A stretch of 64,000 nt of DNA from Chthoniobacteraceae bacterium (GTDB lineage: Bacteria > Verrucomicrobiota > Verrucomicrobiia > Chthoniobacterales > Chthoniobacteraceae). Position numbers and translations under genes: made by a program. Every line of letters starts with the position of its first letter. The first letter of the stretch is position 1. The notes below the pieces were generated by a model. That model did no database searches. It worked only from the letters and a program-made list of their open reading frames with translations, and was not told the DNA's origin. The stretch lies in the NCBI GenBank assembly GCA_947471505.1, contig CANIWM010000007.1, positions 58,862 through 122,861 of the forward strand, in the 5' to 3' direction. Below, one piece after another: positions 52,748-61,750 of the stretch.

Positions 52748-54559
52748 ATGAAAAAGAGCGTCTGGATATTCCTGCTCATCGTCCTCCTGCCTGCCGTCGT
52801 GCTCGGCTGGCTGGCGCTGCGCAGTGCCGACGAGCAGCGCTTCATCCTTGAGCGCCGCACGACCGAGCTGTTCCAGACGGAGGCGGATGCCGTCGCCGCG
52901 TCCGTCCGCGAGGCCATGACTATCGAGCGCCAGAGCTTTGGCGAAGCCGTCCGCCGCCTCCTCGCGGATAGGCCGGATGCGGAGAAACTCGCGCGCGACT
53001 TCTCCAACACCCTGCCCGAAGTCTGGCAGCGCAAGGCCGTGGGATTCGCCATCGGCCCGGATGGGAAAATCCTCGCGCCCAGCCCAGCCACCGCCGCCAA
53101 GAACAAGGACGCCGCCAAGTTCCTGTGGGAAAACGGCGCGTTCCTTTGCAGCACGCAAGCCGCCGTCGTCTATCCCGTGGCGGGCAAGACCGGCAACGTG
53201 CAGCGCAGCATGAAGAACGACGCCGCGCAGTCGCTTGCCAAAGCGAAAGCGCCCGAATTTTACGCCAGCCAGTCCAAATCCATCGAGCCCCCAGCACCCG
53301 CCGACGCCGCACTTGGGAACCAAGACGCCACGCTCCGCCTCGTCCGCCCGCAGGAGCTCGAAAACGAAGCGCAGTGGTCCGCCCTCATGCCCGCGACGGC
53401 GGAGTTTGCCGTCCTCACCAAAGACGAAGACGAGGGCATGGTCGCCCGCTTTGTGCAGGACAAGCTCGACCTCATCTTCTGGCTGCGCCCGCCCGAGGCG
53501 CGCACGTTTATTTTCGGCTGCCTCGTAGAATCTGCCGACCTCCGCGATCTATGGCCCGCGCTCCTCGCCGACCACGCGACCACCGGCGAGCCCGCACGCA
53601 TCGTGGCCCTCCTCGATGACAAAGCGCGCCCCATCGCCACCACCCCTGCAGGCGCGACTGGGCTCGACTGGAAGAGCCCTTTCGTCGCCAGCGAAATCGG
53701 CGAACTCATCCCCCACTGGGAAGCCGCCATTTACCTCGCCCGCCCCACCGCCCTCGCCGACAGCGCGCGCGGGCTGCACCGCACCTTCGCGTTCCTCGTC
53801 GCCGGAGCCGTGGCCCTCATCGCGCTCGGCGGCTGGCTCGTCGCCGCCGATGTCCGCCGCCAGCTCGCCCTCGCCCAGCAAAAGACCGACTTCGTCTCCA
53901 ACGTCTCCCACGAGCTAAAGACGCCCCTCACCAGCATCCGCATGTTTGCCGAGCTCATGCACGACCGCCCGCAGCCGCTCGAAAAACAGAACCAATACCT
54001 CCGCATCATCACCGTCGAAAGCGAACGCCTCACCCGCCTCATCAACAACGTCCTCGACTTCGCCAAGCTCGGGCGCAACCAGCGCCACTTCGAGAAAATG
54101 CACCTCGATCTCCACGAGCTGATCACCCGCGTTCGGGAGAGCCACGAGATGCACCTGCGCGATGCGGGCTTTACGACCGAGTGGATCGCCGCACCCGCAC
54201 CCTACCCCGTCCTCGGCGACGAAGACGCCCTCGCGCAGATCCTCGTCAATCTCCTCTCCAACGCCGAGAAATACAGCGCCGAGCGCAAAGACATCCAGCT
54301 CCACACATGGCTCGAAGCCGGCTCCATTAAAGTGAGCATCCTCGACCGAGGCACCGGCGTCCCCACCTCCGACGCGCGCAAGATTTTCGAGGCATTCTAC
54401 CGCGCCCACGATAGCCTCAGCAGCGGCATCCAGGGCAGCGGCCTCGGCCTCACCCTCGCCCGCCAGATCGCCCAAGCCCACGGCGGCGAACTCACCTACG
54501 AACCGCGCGAAGGCGGCGGCAGTCGCTTCACCTTGAGCATCCCGATTCACACCACATGA
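52748..54559 (+). CDS. Membrane-bound sensor histidine kinase
   Basis: ATG at 52748 (MKKSVWIFLLIVLLPAVVLG) is preferred over TTG at 52739. 603 aa: helix 1 at about 5-24; a long extracytoplasmic sensor region to about 345 with no domain I recognise; helix 2 at about 346-368 (FLVAGAVALIALGGWLVAAD). Then HisKA with the phospho-acceptor His388 in SHELKTPLTSIR, and the HATPase domain with N-box LVNLLSNAEKYS, G1 LDRGTGVPTS and G2 GSGLGLTLARQ. Its stop overlaps the start of the response regulator by four bases, so the pair is translated together. Divergence from the exporter permease suggests it may sense a signal that controls export. Confidence 0.92.
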   Translation: MKKSVWIFLLIVLLPAVVLGWLALRSADEQRFILERRTTELFQTEADAVAASVREAMTIERQSFGEAVRRLLADRPDAEKLARDFSNTLPEVWQRKAVGFAIGPDGKILAPSPATAAKNKDAAKFLWENGAFLCSTQAAVVYPVAGKTGNVQRSMKNDAAQSLAKAKAPEFYASQSKSIEPPAPADAALGNQDATLRLVRPQELENEAQWSALMPATAEFAVLTKDEDEGMVARFVQDKLDLIFWLRPPEARTFIFGCLVESADLRDLWPALLADHATTGEPARIVALLDDKARPIATTPAGATGLDWKSPFVASEIGELIPHWEAAIYLARPTALADSARGLHRTFAFLVAGAVALIALGGWLVAADVRRQLALAQQKTDFVSNVSHELKTPLTSIRMFAELMHDRPQPLEKQNQYLRIITVESERLTRLINNVLDFAKLGRNQRHFEKMHLDLHELITRVRESHEMHLRDAGFTTEWIAAPAPYPVLGDEDALAQILVNLLSNAEKYSAERKDIQLHTWLEAGSIKVSILDRGTGVPTSDARKIFEAFYRAHDSLSSGIQGSGLGLTLARQIAQAHGGELTYEPREGGGSRFTLSIPIHTT

Positions 54560-55248
54560 AAAAGCACATCCTCATCGTCGAAGACGACGCCCACATCCGC
54601 CTCGGGCTCACCGAGTCGCTGCGCGCCGAGGGCTACGAAATCACCGACTGCTCGGCAGGCAGCGAGGTGCTGAGCCTCGTCCGCCAGCGCAAGCCGGACC
54701 TCATCGTGCTCGACATCATGCTCCCCGGCAAAAGCGGCTACGACCTCTGCCGCGAGATTCGCGCGGGCAAGAACCGCGTGCCCATCCTCATGCTCAGCGC
54801 GAAAGGGCAGGAGATCGATAAAGTCGTCGGCCTAGAGCTGGGCGCGGATGATTACGTGACGAAGCCCTTTTCCCTCCGCGAACTCATCGCCCGTGTGCAA
54901 GCGCTCCTCCGCCGCGCGGAGCATACGGCAGCGGCGGAGGAGGACATGCCGGAGGAACTCGCATTTGGGAATGTACGCGTCCACACCGCGTCGCTGCGCG
55001 GGATGCGAGGGCGGACGAAATTCGAGCTGACGCCGCGCGAACTAAAGGTGCTCGCCGTCCTCTTCCGCGAACGCGGCAACGCCGTGTCGCGGGACCAAAT
55101 CCTCAACGAAGTCTGGGGCATCGAATACTACGGAACGACGCGGACGCTGGACCAACTCGTCGTAAAACTCCGGCAGAAAGTGGAGGACGATTCGGGAGAG
55201 CCAAAGCACCTCGTCACAGTGCATGGCCTCGGCTATCGGCTGGAATAG
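54556..55248 (+). CDS. OmpR/PhoB-family response regulator
   Basis: 230 aa. Receiver domain at 1-120 with the acidic pair Asp10/Asp11, phospho-acceptor Asp53 (LIVLDIMLPG), Ser81 and Lys103 (YVTKPF). A winged-helix DNA-binding domain follows at about 130-230, with FELTPRELKVLAVLFRERGN and TLDQLVVKLRQKVEDD and the final VHGLGYRLE typical of OmpR-type regulators. It is the cognate partner of the kinase just upstream. Targets may include the divergent exporter genes, but no direct-repeat binding site was recognised. Confidence 0.94.
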   Translation: MKKHILIVEDDAHIRLGLTESLRAEGYEITDCSAGSEVLSLVRQRKPDLIVLDIMLPGKSGYDLCREIRAGKNRVPILMLSAKGQEIDKVVGLELGADDYVTKPFSLRELIARVQALLRRAEHTAAAEEDMPEELAFGNVRVHTASLRGMRGRTKFELTPRELKVLAVLFRERGNAVSRDQILNEVWGIEYYGTTRTLDQLVVKLRQKVEDDSGEPKHLVTVHGLGYRLE

Positions 55249-55290
55249 GGAATCGACACCGCTCGCGGGATCGCCGCACTCTCCCCGCGT

Positions 55291-57321
55291 ATGAAACGCC
55301 TACTGCTCCTGCCCGTCCTCGCTTTCACCGCCATCGCTGCTGATGCGCCTCGCGCGCTGCCTGCGGGCTCGCTGCCAGACGATGTCCGGCTGCAACCGCT
55401 CAAAGATCTCGATGGGTATTTCCCGTGGTCGCCGCCGGATTCTGCGGCGGAGTGGAACGTGCGCGCGGAGCAAGTGCGGATGCAGCTCCGCGTGTCGCTG
55501 GGCATTTTCCCGGAGCCGACGCGGACGCCGCTGAATGCGGTGATTCACGGCAAGGTGGTGCGCGATGGGTTCACGGTGGAGCGCGTTTATTTCGAGGCGA
55601 TGCCGGGCTTTTTCGTATCGGGGAGTCTGTTCCGCCCGGAGAAGCCGGGGAAGTATCCGGGCGTGCTCTGCCCGCACGGGCACTGGAACGACGGGCGTTT
55701 TTACCGGAACGGGGAGGCGAATGTGAAAGCGGAGATCGCGAAGGGCGCGGAGGCTTCGATGGCGAATGGCTCGGCCCCGCTGCAAGCGCGCTGTGCGACG
55801 TTGGCACGGATGGGGTGCGTGGTGTTTCACTACGATATGATCGGCTATGCGGACTCGCAGCAGATCAGCTTTGAGACGGCGCACAAGTTCGGGAAGCAGA
55901 GTGCGGCGACGGCGGGCGGGCTGTTTACGCCGCAGGCGGAGAGCTTGGCGCAGAGCATCTTGGGCTTGCAGGAATGGTCGTCCATCCGGGCCCTGGATTT
56001 CTTGGAAACGCTGCCGGATGTGGACCGCACGCGGCTGGCTTGCACGGGTGCGAGCGGTGGCGGGACGCAGACTTTCCTGCTGGCGGCGCTGGACCCGCGC
56101 TTGGCGGCGGCGTTCCCGGCGGTGATGGTGGGCACGGCGATGCAGGGCGGCTGCACTTGCGAAAATGCCAGCCTCCTGCGCGTGGGGACGGGGAACATCG
56201 AGCTGGCCGCGCTCTTTGCGCCGAAGCCGCTGGGGATGACGACGGCGGATGATTGGACGAAGGAGATGCCGACGAAAGGCTTCCCGGATTTGGCGAAGCA
56301 CTGGGCGTCGCTCGGCGCTGCGAAGAACGTGCAGCTCTTCCATCACCCGGAGTTCCCGCACAATTATAACCGCGTATCGCGGCTGGCGATGTATGGGTTC
56401 TTTAACGAGCACTTGCGCCTCGGGAAGACGCAGGTTGATGAGCCGGAGTTCGTGCCACTTTCGCGCGAGGAGCTGACGGTGTGGGACGCGGCGCATCCTG
56501 CGCCGAAGGGCGGCGCGGAGTTCGAGCAGCAGCTCTGCAAATGGTGGGTGAACGATGCGCGCAAGCATCTCACCGCCGAGCAGACGCAGGCGGCAGTGGA
56601 GGCGATCTTCCACCGCACATTGGCGGGAGAGAAGGCAGCGATGGACCATTCGACGCTGAAGAAAAGTGTTCGTGGCGATTGGGTGATGATGCAGGCGGTG
56701 ATCGAGAATGCAGCGCGGCATGAGGCGATTCCCGCGCTCTTTTTCCACCCGAAGAAGTGGAACGGCCACACGGTTCTGTGGCTCACCGCGAAGGGAAAGA
56801 ATGGCCTGCTTAACGGCAGCGAACCGACAGACGAAGTGCAGCGCCTCGTGGCCAGCGGCGTGAGCGTCGTGGGCGTGGATATGCTGATGCAGGGCGAGTT
56901 TTTGTTCGACGGCCAAAGCGACACGCCGACGCGCCGCGTGAAGAATCCGCGCGAGGCCGCGTGCTACACGCATGGGTATAACGACAGCCTCTTCGCCCAG
57001 CGCGTGCATGATGTGCTGAGCGCGCTGGCTTTCATCCGCGACCACCAAGAACACAAGTCGAAGACCGTCTCGCTCGTCGCGCTAGATGACACTGCGCCCA
57101 TCGCCGCTACGGCGCGTGCGCTGAGCGGAGATGCCGTGACGAATGCCGCTCTCGACCTCGGCGACTTCCGCTTTGAAACAGTGGCGGACTTGCGCAGCCC
57201 CTACTTCCAGCCCGCCATCGCGAAGTATGGCGACGTGCCCGCCATCCTCGCACTGGGCAAAGGCGCGCTGTGGAAAAAGCAGGGCGGCGCGAGGGTGAGC
57301 GACTGGCTGCTCGCGCAGTAG
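55291..57321 (+). CDS. Secreted two-lobed alpha/beta hydrolase (acetylxylan-esterase-like)
   Basis: 676 aa with a signal peptide (MKRLLLLPVLAFTAIAADAP). The first lobe (about 95-385) is an alpha/beta hydrolase: PGVLCPHGHWNDGRFY (oxyanion strand), nucleophile elbow GASGGG with Ser255, and His357 in HPEFPHNYN. This arrangement is common in acetylxylan-esterase-like proteins of Planctomycetes and Verrucomicrobia. The second lobe (about 440-670) follows hydrolase topology (TVLWLTAKGKNG, VSVVGVDMLMQGEFLF, RVHDVLSALAFIRDHQEHKS) but has SLVALDDTAP where a nucleophile elbow is expected, so it seems inactive. A role in polysaccharide deacetylation is inferred. The gene ends exactly where an inverted-repeat element begins. 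Confidence 0.82.
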   Translation: MKRLLLLPVLAFTAIAADAPRALPAGSLPDDVRLQPLKDLDGYFPWSPPDSAAEWNVRAEQVRMQLRVSLGIFPEPTRTPLNAVIHGKVVRDGFTVERVYFEAMPGFFVSGSLFRPEKPGKYPGVLCPHGHWNDGRFYRNGEANVKAEIAKGAEASMANGSAPLQARCATLARMGCVVFHYDMIGYADSQQISFETAHKFGKQSAATAGGLFTPQAESLAQSILGLQEWSSIRALDFLETLPDVDRTRLACTGASGGGTQTFLLAALDPRLAAAFPAVMVGTAMQGGCTCENASLLRVGTGNIELAALFAPKPLGMTTADDWTKEMPTKGFPDLAKHWASLGAAKNVQLFHHPEFPHNYNRVSRLAMYGFFNEHLRLGKTQVDEPEFVPLSREELTVWDAAHPAPKGGAEFEQQLCKWWVNDARKHLTAEQTQAAVEAIFHRTLAGEKAAMDHSTLKKSVRGDWVMMQAVIENAARHEAIPALFFHPKKWNGHTVLWLTAKGKNGLLNGSEPTDEVQRLVASGVSVVGVDMLMQGEFLFDGQSDTPTRRVKNPREAACYTHGYNDSLFAQRVHDVLSALAFIRDHQEHKSKTVSLVALDDTAPIAATARALSGDAVTNAALDLGDFRFETVADLRSPYFQPAIAKYGDVPAILALGKGALWKKQGGARVSDWLLAQ

Positions 57322-57322
57322 T

Positions 57323-57499
57323 GTGATTGAAAGTCGAATAAGCGCATGAGTCGCAATGGTAGCGGGGCCGTCTCGGCCCCGAGGCGCCAAAGGCGCTTGC
57401 GTAGAGCGCCACTACGTGTCGCGCCGGGGCCGGGACGGCCCCGCTACTGTCGCGTCTTGGCTCGGCTACGCCAATTCCGGCATTTCCACTTTTCATCAC
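57323..57499. repeat. Terminal-inverted-repeat intergenic element, copy 4
   Basis: Left end gtgattgaaagtcgaa (57323-57338) and right end ttccacttttcatcac (57484-57499) pair at 13 of 16 positions. The core has a perfect 14-base inverted repeat, gtagcggggccgtc (57359-57372) with gacggccccgctac (57434-57447). The 12-base sequence ctcgcgcagtag occurs at both sides (57310-57321 and 57504-57515), as expected of a target duplication; the left copy contains the stop codon of the hydrolase gene. Confidence 0.75.
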
Positions 57500-57568
57500 C
57501 CTCCTCGCGCAGTAGCCGCGCGTTTGGAGATTTACCAACGCCGCCGCCGCCTGCATAAGCGGCACCCA

Positions 57569-58951
57569 ATGAAGTCCGTCCTTTTTTTCGCCATCGCCGT
57601 CCCTCTCCTCGCCGCAGACCAGCCGCAGTTTGGGCGGGCGTGGGACCGCAACATGGTTTCTGCCGAGCGAGGGTTGGTGGAGTCTTTCGACCCAGCGACG
57701 AAGGCGAACATCAAGTGGATCGCCGACATCGGCACGGAGACGCACGGCACTCCCATCGTCGCTGGCGGGCGCGTGTATATCTCCACGAATAACGGGCAGC
57801 CGAGGAACGCGGAGAGCACCGCCGACGCAGGCGTGCTGATGTGCTTCAGCGAGAAAGACGGGAGCTTCCTGTGGCAGCTCGCCTCGCCGAAGCTCTCCGC
57901 CGAAGACCCGTATCTCGATTGGCCAAAGACCGGCATGTCCTCGCCGCCGACCATCGCAGGCGACCGCATTTACGTCGTGACGAACCGCGCGCAAGTCCTC
58001 TGCCTCGACGCCCGCGACCCGAACAAGCCGCCGCTGTGGACGTTCGACATGCCGAGCGGCGCAGGCATCTACCCACACGACGGCGCGCACAGCTCCATCC
58101 TCATCCACGGGCAGCACCTTTACCTCAACACCGGGACGGGCGTGGACAACACCCACCGGAAGATCCGCACGCCCGACGCGCCGAGCCTCATCGTGCTGGA
58201 AAAAGAGACCGGCAAATACGTGGCGCGCGACGACGAGAAGATCGCGCCGAATATCTTCCACGCGACTTGGTCCGCGCCCTCACTGGGCACGGTCGCAGGC
58301 CGCGAGATGATCTATTTCTGCGGAGGCAATGGCATCACTTACGCCTTCGAGCCCCTGCCGCAAACCGAGCCCGCCGCCCAGCTCGTCGCGCTGAAAAAGC
58401 TCTGGCAGTACGACATCGACCCGGAAGGCCCGAAGACGGAAGTCCACCGCTTCACCCAGAACAAAAGCGAAGGGCCGAGCAACATTTACGGGATGCCCGT
58501 CTTCGCCGACGGCAAGCTCTACGTCGCAGGCGGCGGCGACCTTTTCTGGGGCAAAAACAAGGCATGGCTAAAGTGCCTCGACGCCGCCGATGGCAAGGAG
58601 CTGTGGAGCTACGAGCTGAACAAGCACGTCGTCTCCACCGCTGCCGTCGTGGACGGGCTCGTCTTCATCGCCGACATCGGGCGCACCATCCACTGCGTCG
58701 AGGCCGCGACGGGCAAAGGCGTGTGGACGGAGCCAGGACCGAAGGGCGACTTCTGGGCATCGCCGATGGTCGCCGACGGCAAACTCTACATCGGCTCGCG
58801 CAAAGGGGACTTCTGGATCATGGCGGCGGGCCGGGAGAAAAAGGTGCTCAGCACGCTGCAACTCGGCGCTGGCATCAGCGGCACCGCGACAGCCGCGAAC
58901 GGCGTGCTCTTTATCGCCACGATGAAGCAGCTCATCGCCGTGGGGAAATAA
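57569..58951 (+). CDS. Exported PQQ-like beta-propeller protein
   Basis: ATG at 57569 (MKSVLFFAIAVPLLAADQPQ) gives a signal peptide; the frame upstream to 57356 only translates the repeat element. 460 aa made of PQQ-type propeller blades, each with a W or Y strand and a G-x-x-x-A/L-D turn: IADIGTETHGTPIVAGGRVY, NRAQVLCLDARDPNKPPLW, WLKCLDAADGKELWSYEL, GRTIHCVEAATGKGVWTEPG. Such proteins in this phylum are mostly secreted and of unknown function; some resemble BamB, others are quinoprotein-like. I see no clear metal or PQQ ligand set, so an enzymatic role is not claimed. It is followed after 94 bases by the lipoprotein-resB-ccsA operon. Confidence 0.85.
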   Translation: MKSVLFFAIAVPLLAADQPQFGRAWDRNMVSAERGLVESFDPATKANIKWIADIGTETHGTPIVAGGRVYISTNNGQPRNAESTADAGVLMCFSEKDGSFLWQLASPKLSAEDPYLDWPKTGMSSPPTIAGDRIYVVTNRAQVLCLDARDPNKPPLWTFDMPSGAGIYPHDGAHSSILIHGQHLYLNTGTGVDNTHRKIRTPDAPSLIVLEKETGKYVARDDEKIAPNIFHATWSAPSLGTVAGREMIYFCGGNGITYAFEPLPQTEPAAQLVALKKLWQYDIDPEGPKTEVHRFTQNKSEGPSNIYGMPVFADGKLYVAGGGDLFWGKNKAWLKCLDAADGKELWSYELNKHVVSTAAVVDGLVFIADIGRTIHCVEAATGKGVWTEPGPKGDFWASPMVADGKLYIGSRKGDFWIMAAGREKKVLSTLQLGAGISGTATAANGVLFIATMKQLIAVGK

Positions 58952-59045
58952 GTTCCCGCGTCCGAGTTCACTTGCCGTCCGCCGATGGCCCGCTAATAAA
59001 CCGCGCCCCGGCTGGGTTCCAATAGGCCCACCGGTCACTTTCCAC

Positions 59046-60107
59046 ATGCCAATTTCCAATCACATCACACGCGGAGTCGCCCTTGCGGCGGCGGGCTGCG
59101 CGCTGATTTCTACCGCGTGCAAAGAGCGCACCATCTCCGTCTATACCGCGCCGAAGGAGCGGATCGCTGCGGAAAAACCGACGGCCACGCAAGAGCCCAC
59201 AGCCGAGGACACCGAGATTTTGCCCGATGTAAAATGGACGCTTCCCGCAGGCTGGAAAGACGCCGGGCCGGATGTGCAGGGCGGGCCAGTGCAGGCCATC
59301 GGGCGCTTCGTAATTGATGGCGGCGACGCCTCGGTGAACATCACGCCGCTGGGGGCCTTCGATGGGAAAGAGCCCGTGCTCGTGAATATGTGGCGCTCCG
59401 TGTTCGGCCTAGAAGCATTGCCGGATGCAGAGGCGGCCAGCGCGCTCACAGACATCCCGGTGGCGGGCGGAACGGGAAAGATTTTCGACCTCACGGGCGA
59501 GCAGCGCGGCAAAAAGGCGCGCATCGTCACGGTCATGTTTAACTTCGGAGGGCAGAGCTGGTTTTTCAAACTGCAAGGCTCGCCGGAGGCCGTGGAGCCA
59601 CAGGTGGCGGCGTTTAAGCAATTCCTCACGACGGTGCGCTTCGAGGCGAATACACAACCGACGCCAGCGCCAAAGCCGGAGCCAGCGCCAGAGCCCGCCC
59701 CCGCAGACGCTCCGCAGATCGCACTGCCCACAGGCTGGGCGGCGCTGACGCCGGGGCCGATGCAGATGGGCAAATTCTCCGTGCCGGAAAAAGACGGCGC
59801 GAAAGCCGAGGTGACGGTGAGCGTCTTCCCGAGCGACACGGGCGGGATGCTGGCCAACATCAATCGCTGGCGCGGCCAAGTCGGGCTCCCCGCGACGGAT
59901 GAAGCAGGCCTTGCGACTTGCACCGCGCCGCTGGATGCCGCTCTGCCGGGCGCTGTGCTGGCCGATTTGAAAGGCGAGGCGAAGACGATGGTCGGCGCAA
60001 TCGTCCCCCGAGGCGGACAATGGTTCTTTTATAAACTGACGGGCGAAGCGGCGGCGGTATCCGCAGCACGGGATGCGTTCGTATCATTCGCTAAAGCTGC
60101 CAAATGA
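59046..60107 (+). CDS. Lipoprotein with a duplicated domain, linked to the ccs genes
   Basis: 353 aa. A lipoprotein-type signal, MPISNHITRGVALAAAGCAL then ISTACKER: Cys25 (after STA) or Cys18 (after AAG) could be lipidated, and neither lipobox is perfect. Two copies of one domain follow, about 62-200 and 227-353. Each starts LPAGW or LPTGW, includes RFVIDGGDASVNITPLG or KFSVPEKDGAKAEVTVSVFP, a WR segment and FGGQSWFFKLQG or PRGGQWFFYKLTG. A Pro/Glu-rich linker (TPAPKPEPAPEPAPA) separates them. Its stop overlaps the start of resB by four bases, indicating coupled translation and a possible role in cytochrome c maturation or in the respiratory complex it serves. Confidence 0.8.
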   Translation: MPISNHITRGVALAAAGCALISTACKERTISVYTAPKERIAAEKPTATQEPTAEDTEILPDVKWTLPAGWKDAGPDVQGGPVQAIGRFVIDGGDASVNITPLGAFDGKEPVLVNMWRSVFGLEALPDAEAASALTDIPVAGGTGKIFDLTGEQRGKKARIVTVMFNFGGQSWFFKLQGSPEAVEPQVAAFKQFLTTVRFEANTQPTPAPKPEPAPEPAPADAPQIALPTGWAALTPGPMQMGKFSVPEKDGAKAEVTVSVFPSDTGGMLANINRWRGQVGLPATDEAGLATCTAPLDAALPGAVLADLKGEAKTMVGAIVPRGGQWFFYKLTGEAAAVSAARDAFVSFAKAAK

Positions 60108-61750
60108 AGAAACTCTGGGATTTATTTACGTCGGTGAAACTTGCCGTGGTGCTGCTCGCGCTGGGCGCGTGGCTCGTGTTTGCGGGCACTTGGGCGCAGA
60201 CGCAGGAGGGGCTCTACCTCGCGCAAGAGCGTTGGTTTAAGAGCCTGTGGGTCATCCGCCACGCGGGCGACGGTTGGTGGGTGCTGCCGTTCTTTCCCGG
60301 CGGCTACACGATTGGGACGCTCTTTTTGGTGAACATCATCTGCGCGCACACGCGCCGCTTTGAGCGCCCGCCGGGCGGGATGGTGGCGCTGCTGACGCAC
60401 TACGGACTGGTGTTTATCGCGCTGTGGTTTGTGACGACGTTTTTGCTCTGGAATCCGCTCTGGCTATTCCTCGGCTACGCAGTGCTGATGGTGGCAGACC
60501 TCACGATTTGGCAAAAGGGCAGCGGGAAAAAAGTGGGCGTGGATGCCGTGCATCTCGGCATCATCACGCTGCTCGTGGGGCAGCTCGGGACGGACCTGCT
60601 TTCCGTGGAGACGCACATGAGTTTCGCGGAAGGCGAGTCGCGCAACTACAGCGAGCATCATCACGACAGCGAGCTGGTATTCATCCACGACGACGCCGAC
60701 GGGCGCGATAAAGTCGTGACCATTCACCAAAGCCTGCTCGGCACCGGACGCGTGCTCGTGGACCCGAATCTTCCCTTCACCGTGCGGCTCACGCAGTCGG
60801 CAAAAAACGCGAGCATCATCGAGCGCAAGCAAGCCATCGAAGACCTCGGCACGCTACGCGGCGCGCTGGCGACGATGGATGGCAAATACTCATCGCCCGA
60901 CATGCTGGCAGCGGAGGCGAAGAAGGTCTTCGAGGAAGGCGGCAAAATCCAAGTCTGGCGCGCAGCGCTGGGCGCGGTGGGAGAAAAGGCGGACATTGAT
61001 CCGGTGCCCGCCGTCACCCGCATCGCGAGCGATCCTGCGAAAGCGGCCAAGCTGCTCGCCGAGCTGAAGACCCGCTTCCGCACAGAGATGATTGACGCTT
61101 TCAAAAACCGCCAGAGCGCCGATGCCGCCTACGCCGCCGAGACGCTGGAGGCGGGCCGCGACATCACCGATACACAACCGGCTGCCGCTGGCGACAAAGG
61201 TGCAGCGCAGCGATTCTTCCTTGTGCCACGGCCCGATGCACTGACGATGGATGAGCGCAATTTACCCGGCGCAGTGATCGAACTCGCGGCCAACGGCGCG
61301 ACGCTTGGGACGTGGATCGTGTCGCCAATGTTGAAGGAGCAGAAGTTCGAGTTTGGCGGCAAGGAATGGCGTTTCGGGATTCGCTCGGAGCGGTTTTATC
61401 ATCCGTTTCACGTCACCCTTTTGAAGACGACGCACGAAAAGTATGACGGCACGGAGACGCCCAAAGACTTCCGCAGCACCGTCCACCTCGCCGCGACAAA
61501 CGCCGCCGAGAATCGCGACCGCGTGGAGATTTCTATGAACAGTCCGCTGCGCTACTCGGGACTGACCTTTTTCCAACACCAGATGGGCCGCGAAGCCGCG
61601 AACACGAGCCGAGGCACGAGCACGCTGCAAATCGTCCGCAACCCCGGCTGGTTCACGCCTTACTACGGCTGCGCGCTCGTCGGATACGGGATGGCGCGTC
61701 ACTTCCTGATGCACATGCTCATGTTCACGCGCCGGAGGAAACAATCATGA
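60104..61750 (+). CDS. resB: Cytochrome c biogenesis protein ResB/Ccs1
   Basis: 548 aa. Membrane helices at about 10-32 (VKLAVVLLALGAWLVFAGTW), 62-85, 92-118 and near the C-terminus, with a large periplasmic region (about 160-520), as in ResB/CcsB of the system II haem-ligation machinery. N-terminal LWDLFTSVKLAVVLLALG then GTWAQTQEGLYLAQERWF fits the ResB opening; MNSPLRYSGLTFFQHQMG near 475 is the conserved periplasmic segment (usually YPLYYKGYTFYQ-like). Works with CcsA to carry haem and attach it to CXXCH motifs. Overlaps both neighbours by four bases. The DUF1549 cytochrome protein at 32366 is the kind of product this system would mature. Confidence 0.87.
   Translation: MKKLWDLFTSVKLAVVLLALGAWLVFAGTWAQTQEGLYLAQERWFKSLWVIRHAGDGWWVLPFFPGGYTIGTLFLVNIICAHTRRFERPPGGMVALLTHYGLVFIALWFVTTFLLWNPLWLFLGYAVLMVADLTIWQKGSGKKVGVDAVHLGIITLLVGQLGTDLLSVETHMSFAEGESRNYSEHHHDSELVFIHDDADGRDKVVTIHQSLLGTGRVLVDPNLPFTVRLTQSAKNASIIERKQAIEDLGTLRGALATMDGKYSSPDMLAAEAKKVFEEGGKIQVWRAALGAVGEKADIDPVPAVTRIASDPAKAAKLLAELKTRFRTEMIDAFKNRQSADAAYAAETLEAGRDITDTQPAAAGDKGAAQRFFLVPRPDALTMDERNLPGAVIELAANGATLGTWIVSPMLKEQKFEFGGKEWRFGIRSERFYHPFHVTLLKTTHEKYDGTETPKDFRSTVHLAATNAAENRDRVEISMNSPLRYSGLTFFQHQMGREAANTSRGTSTLQIVRNPGWFTPYYGCALVGYGMARHFLMHMLMFTRRRKQS

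Noticed and set aside
55300..57054. 584-aa minus-strand frame opposite the secreted hydrolase
   Set aside because: Arg/His/Leu-rich shadow; the plus strand has a signal peptide and a GASGGG elbow.
57356..57568. N-terminal extension of the beta-propeller protein
   Set aside because: Encoded by the repeat element (GRDGPATVAS-like peptide); a proper signal peptide starts at 57569.
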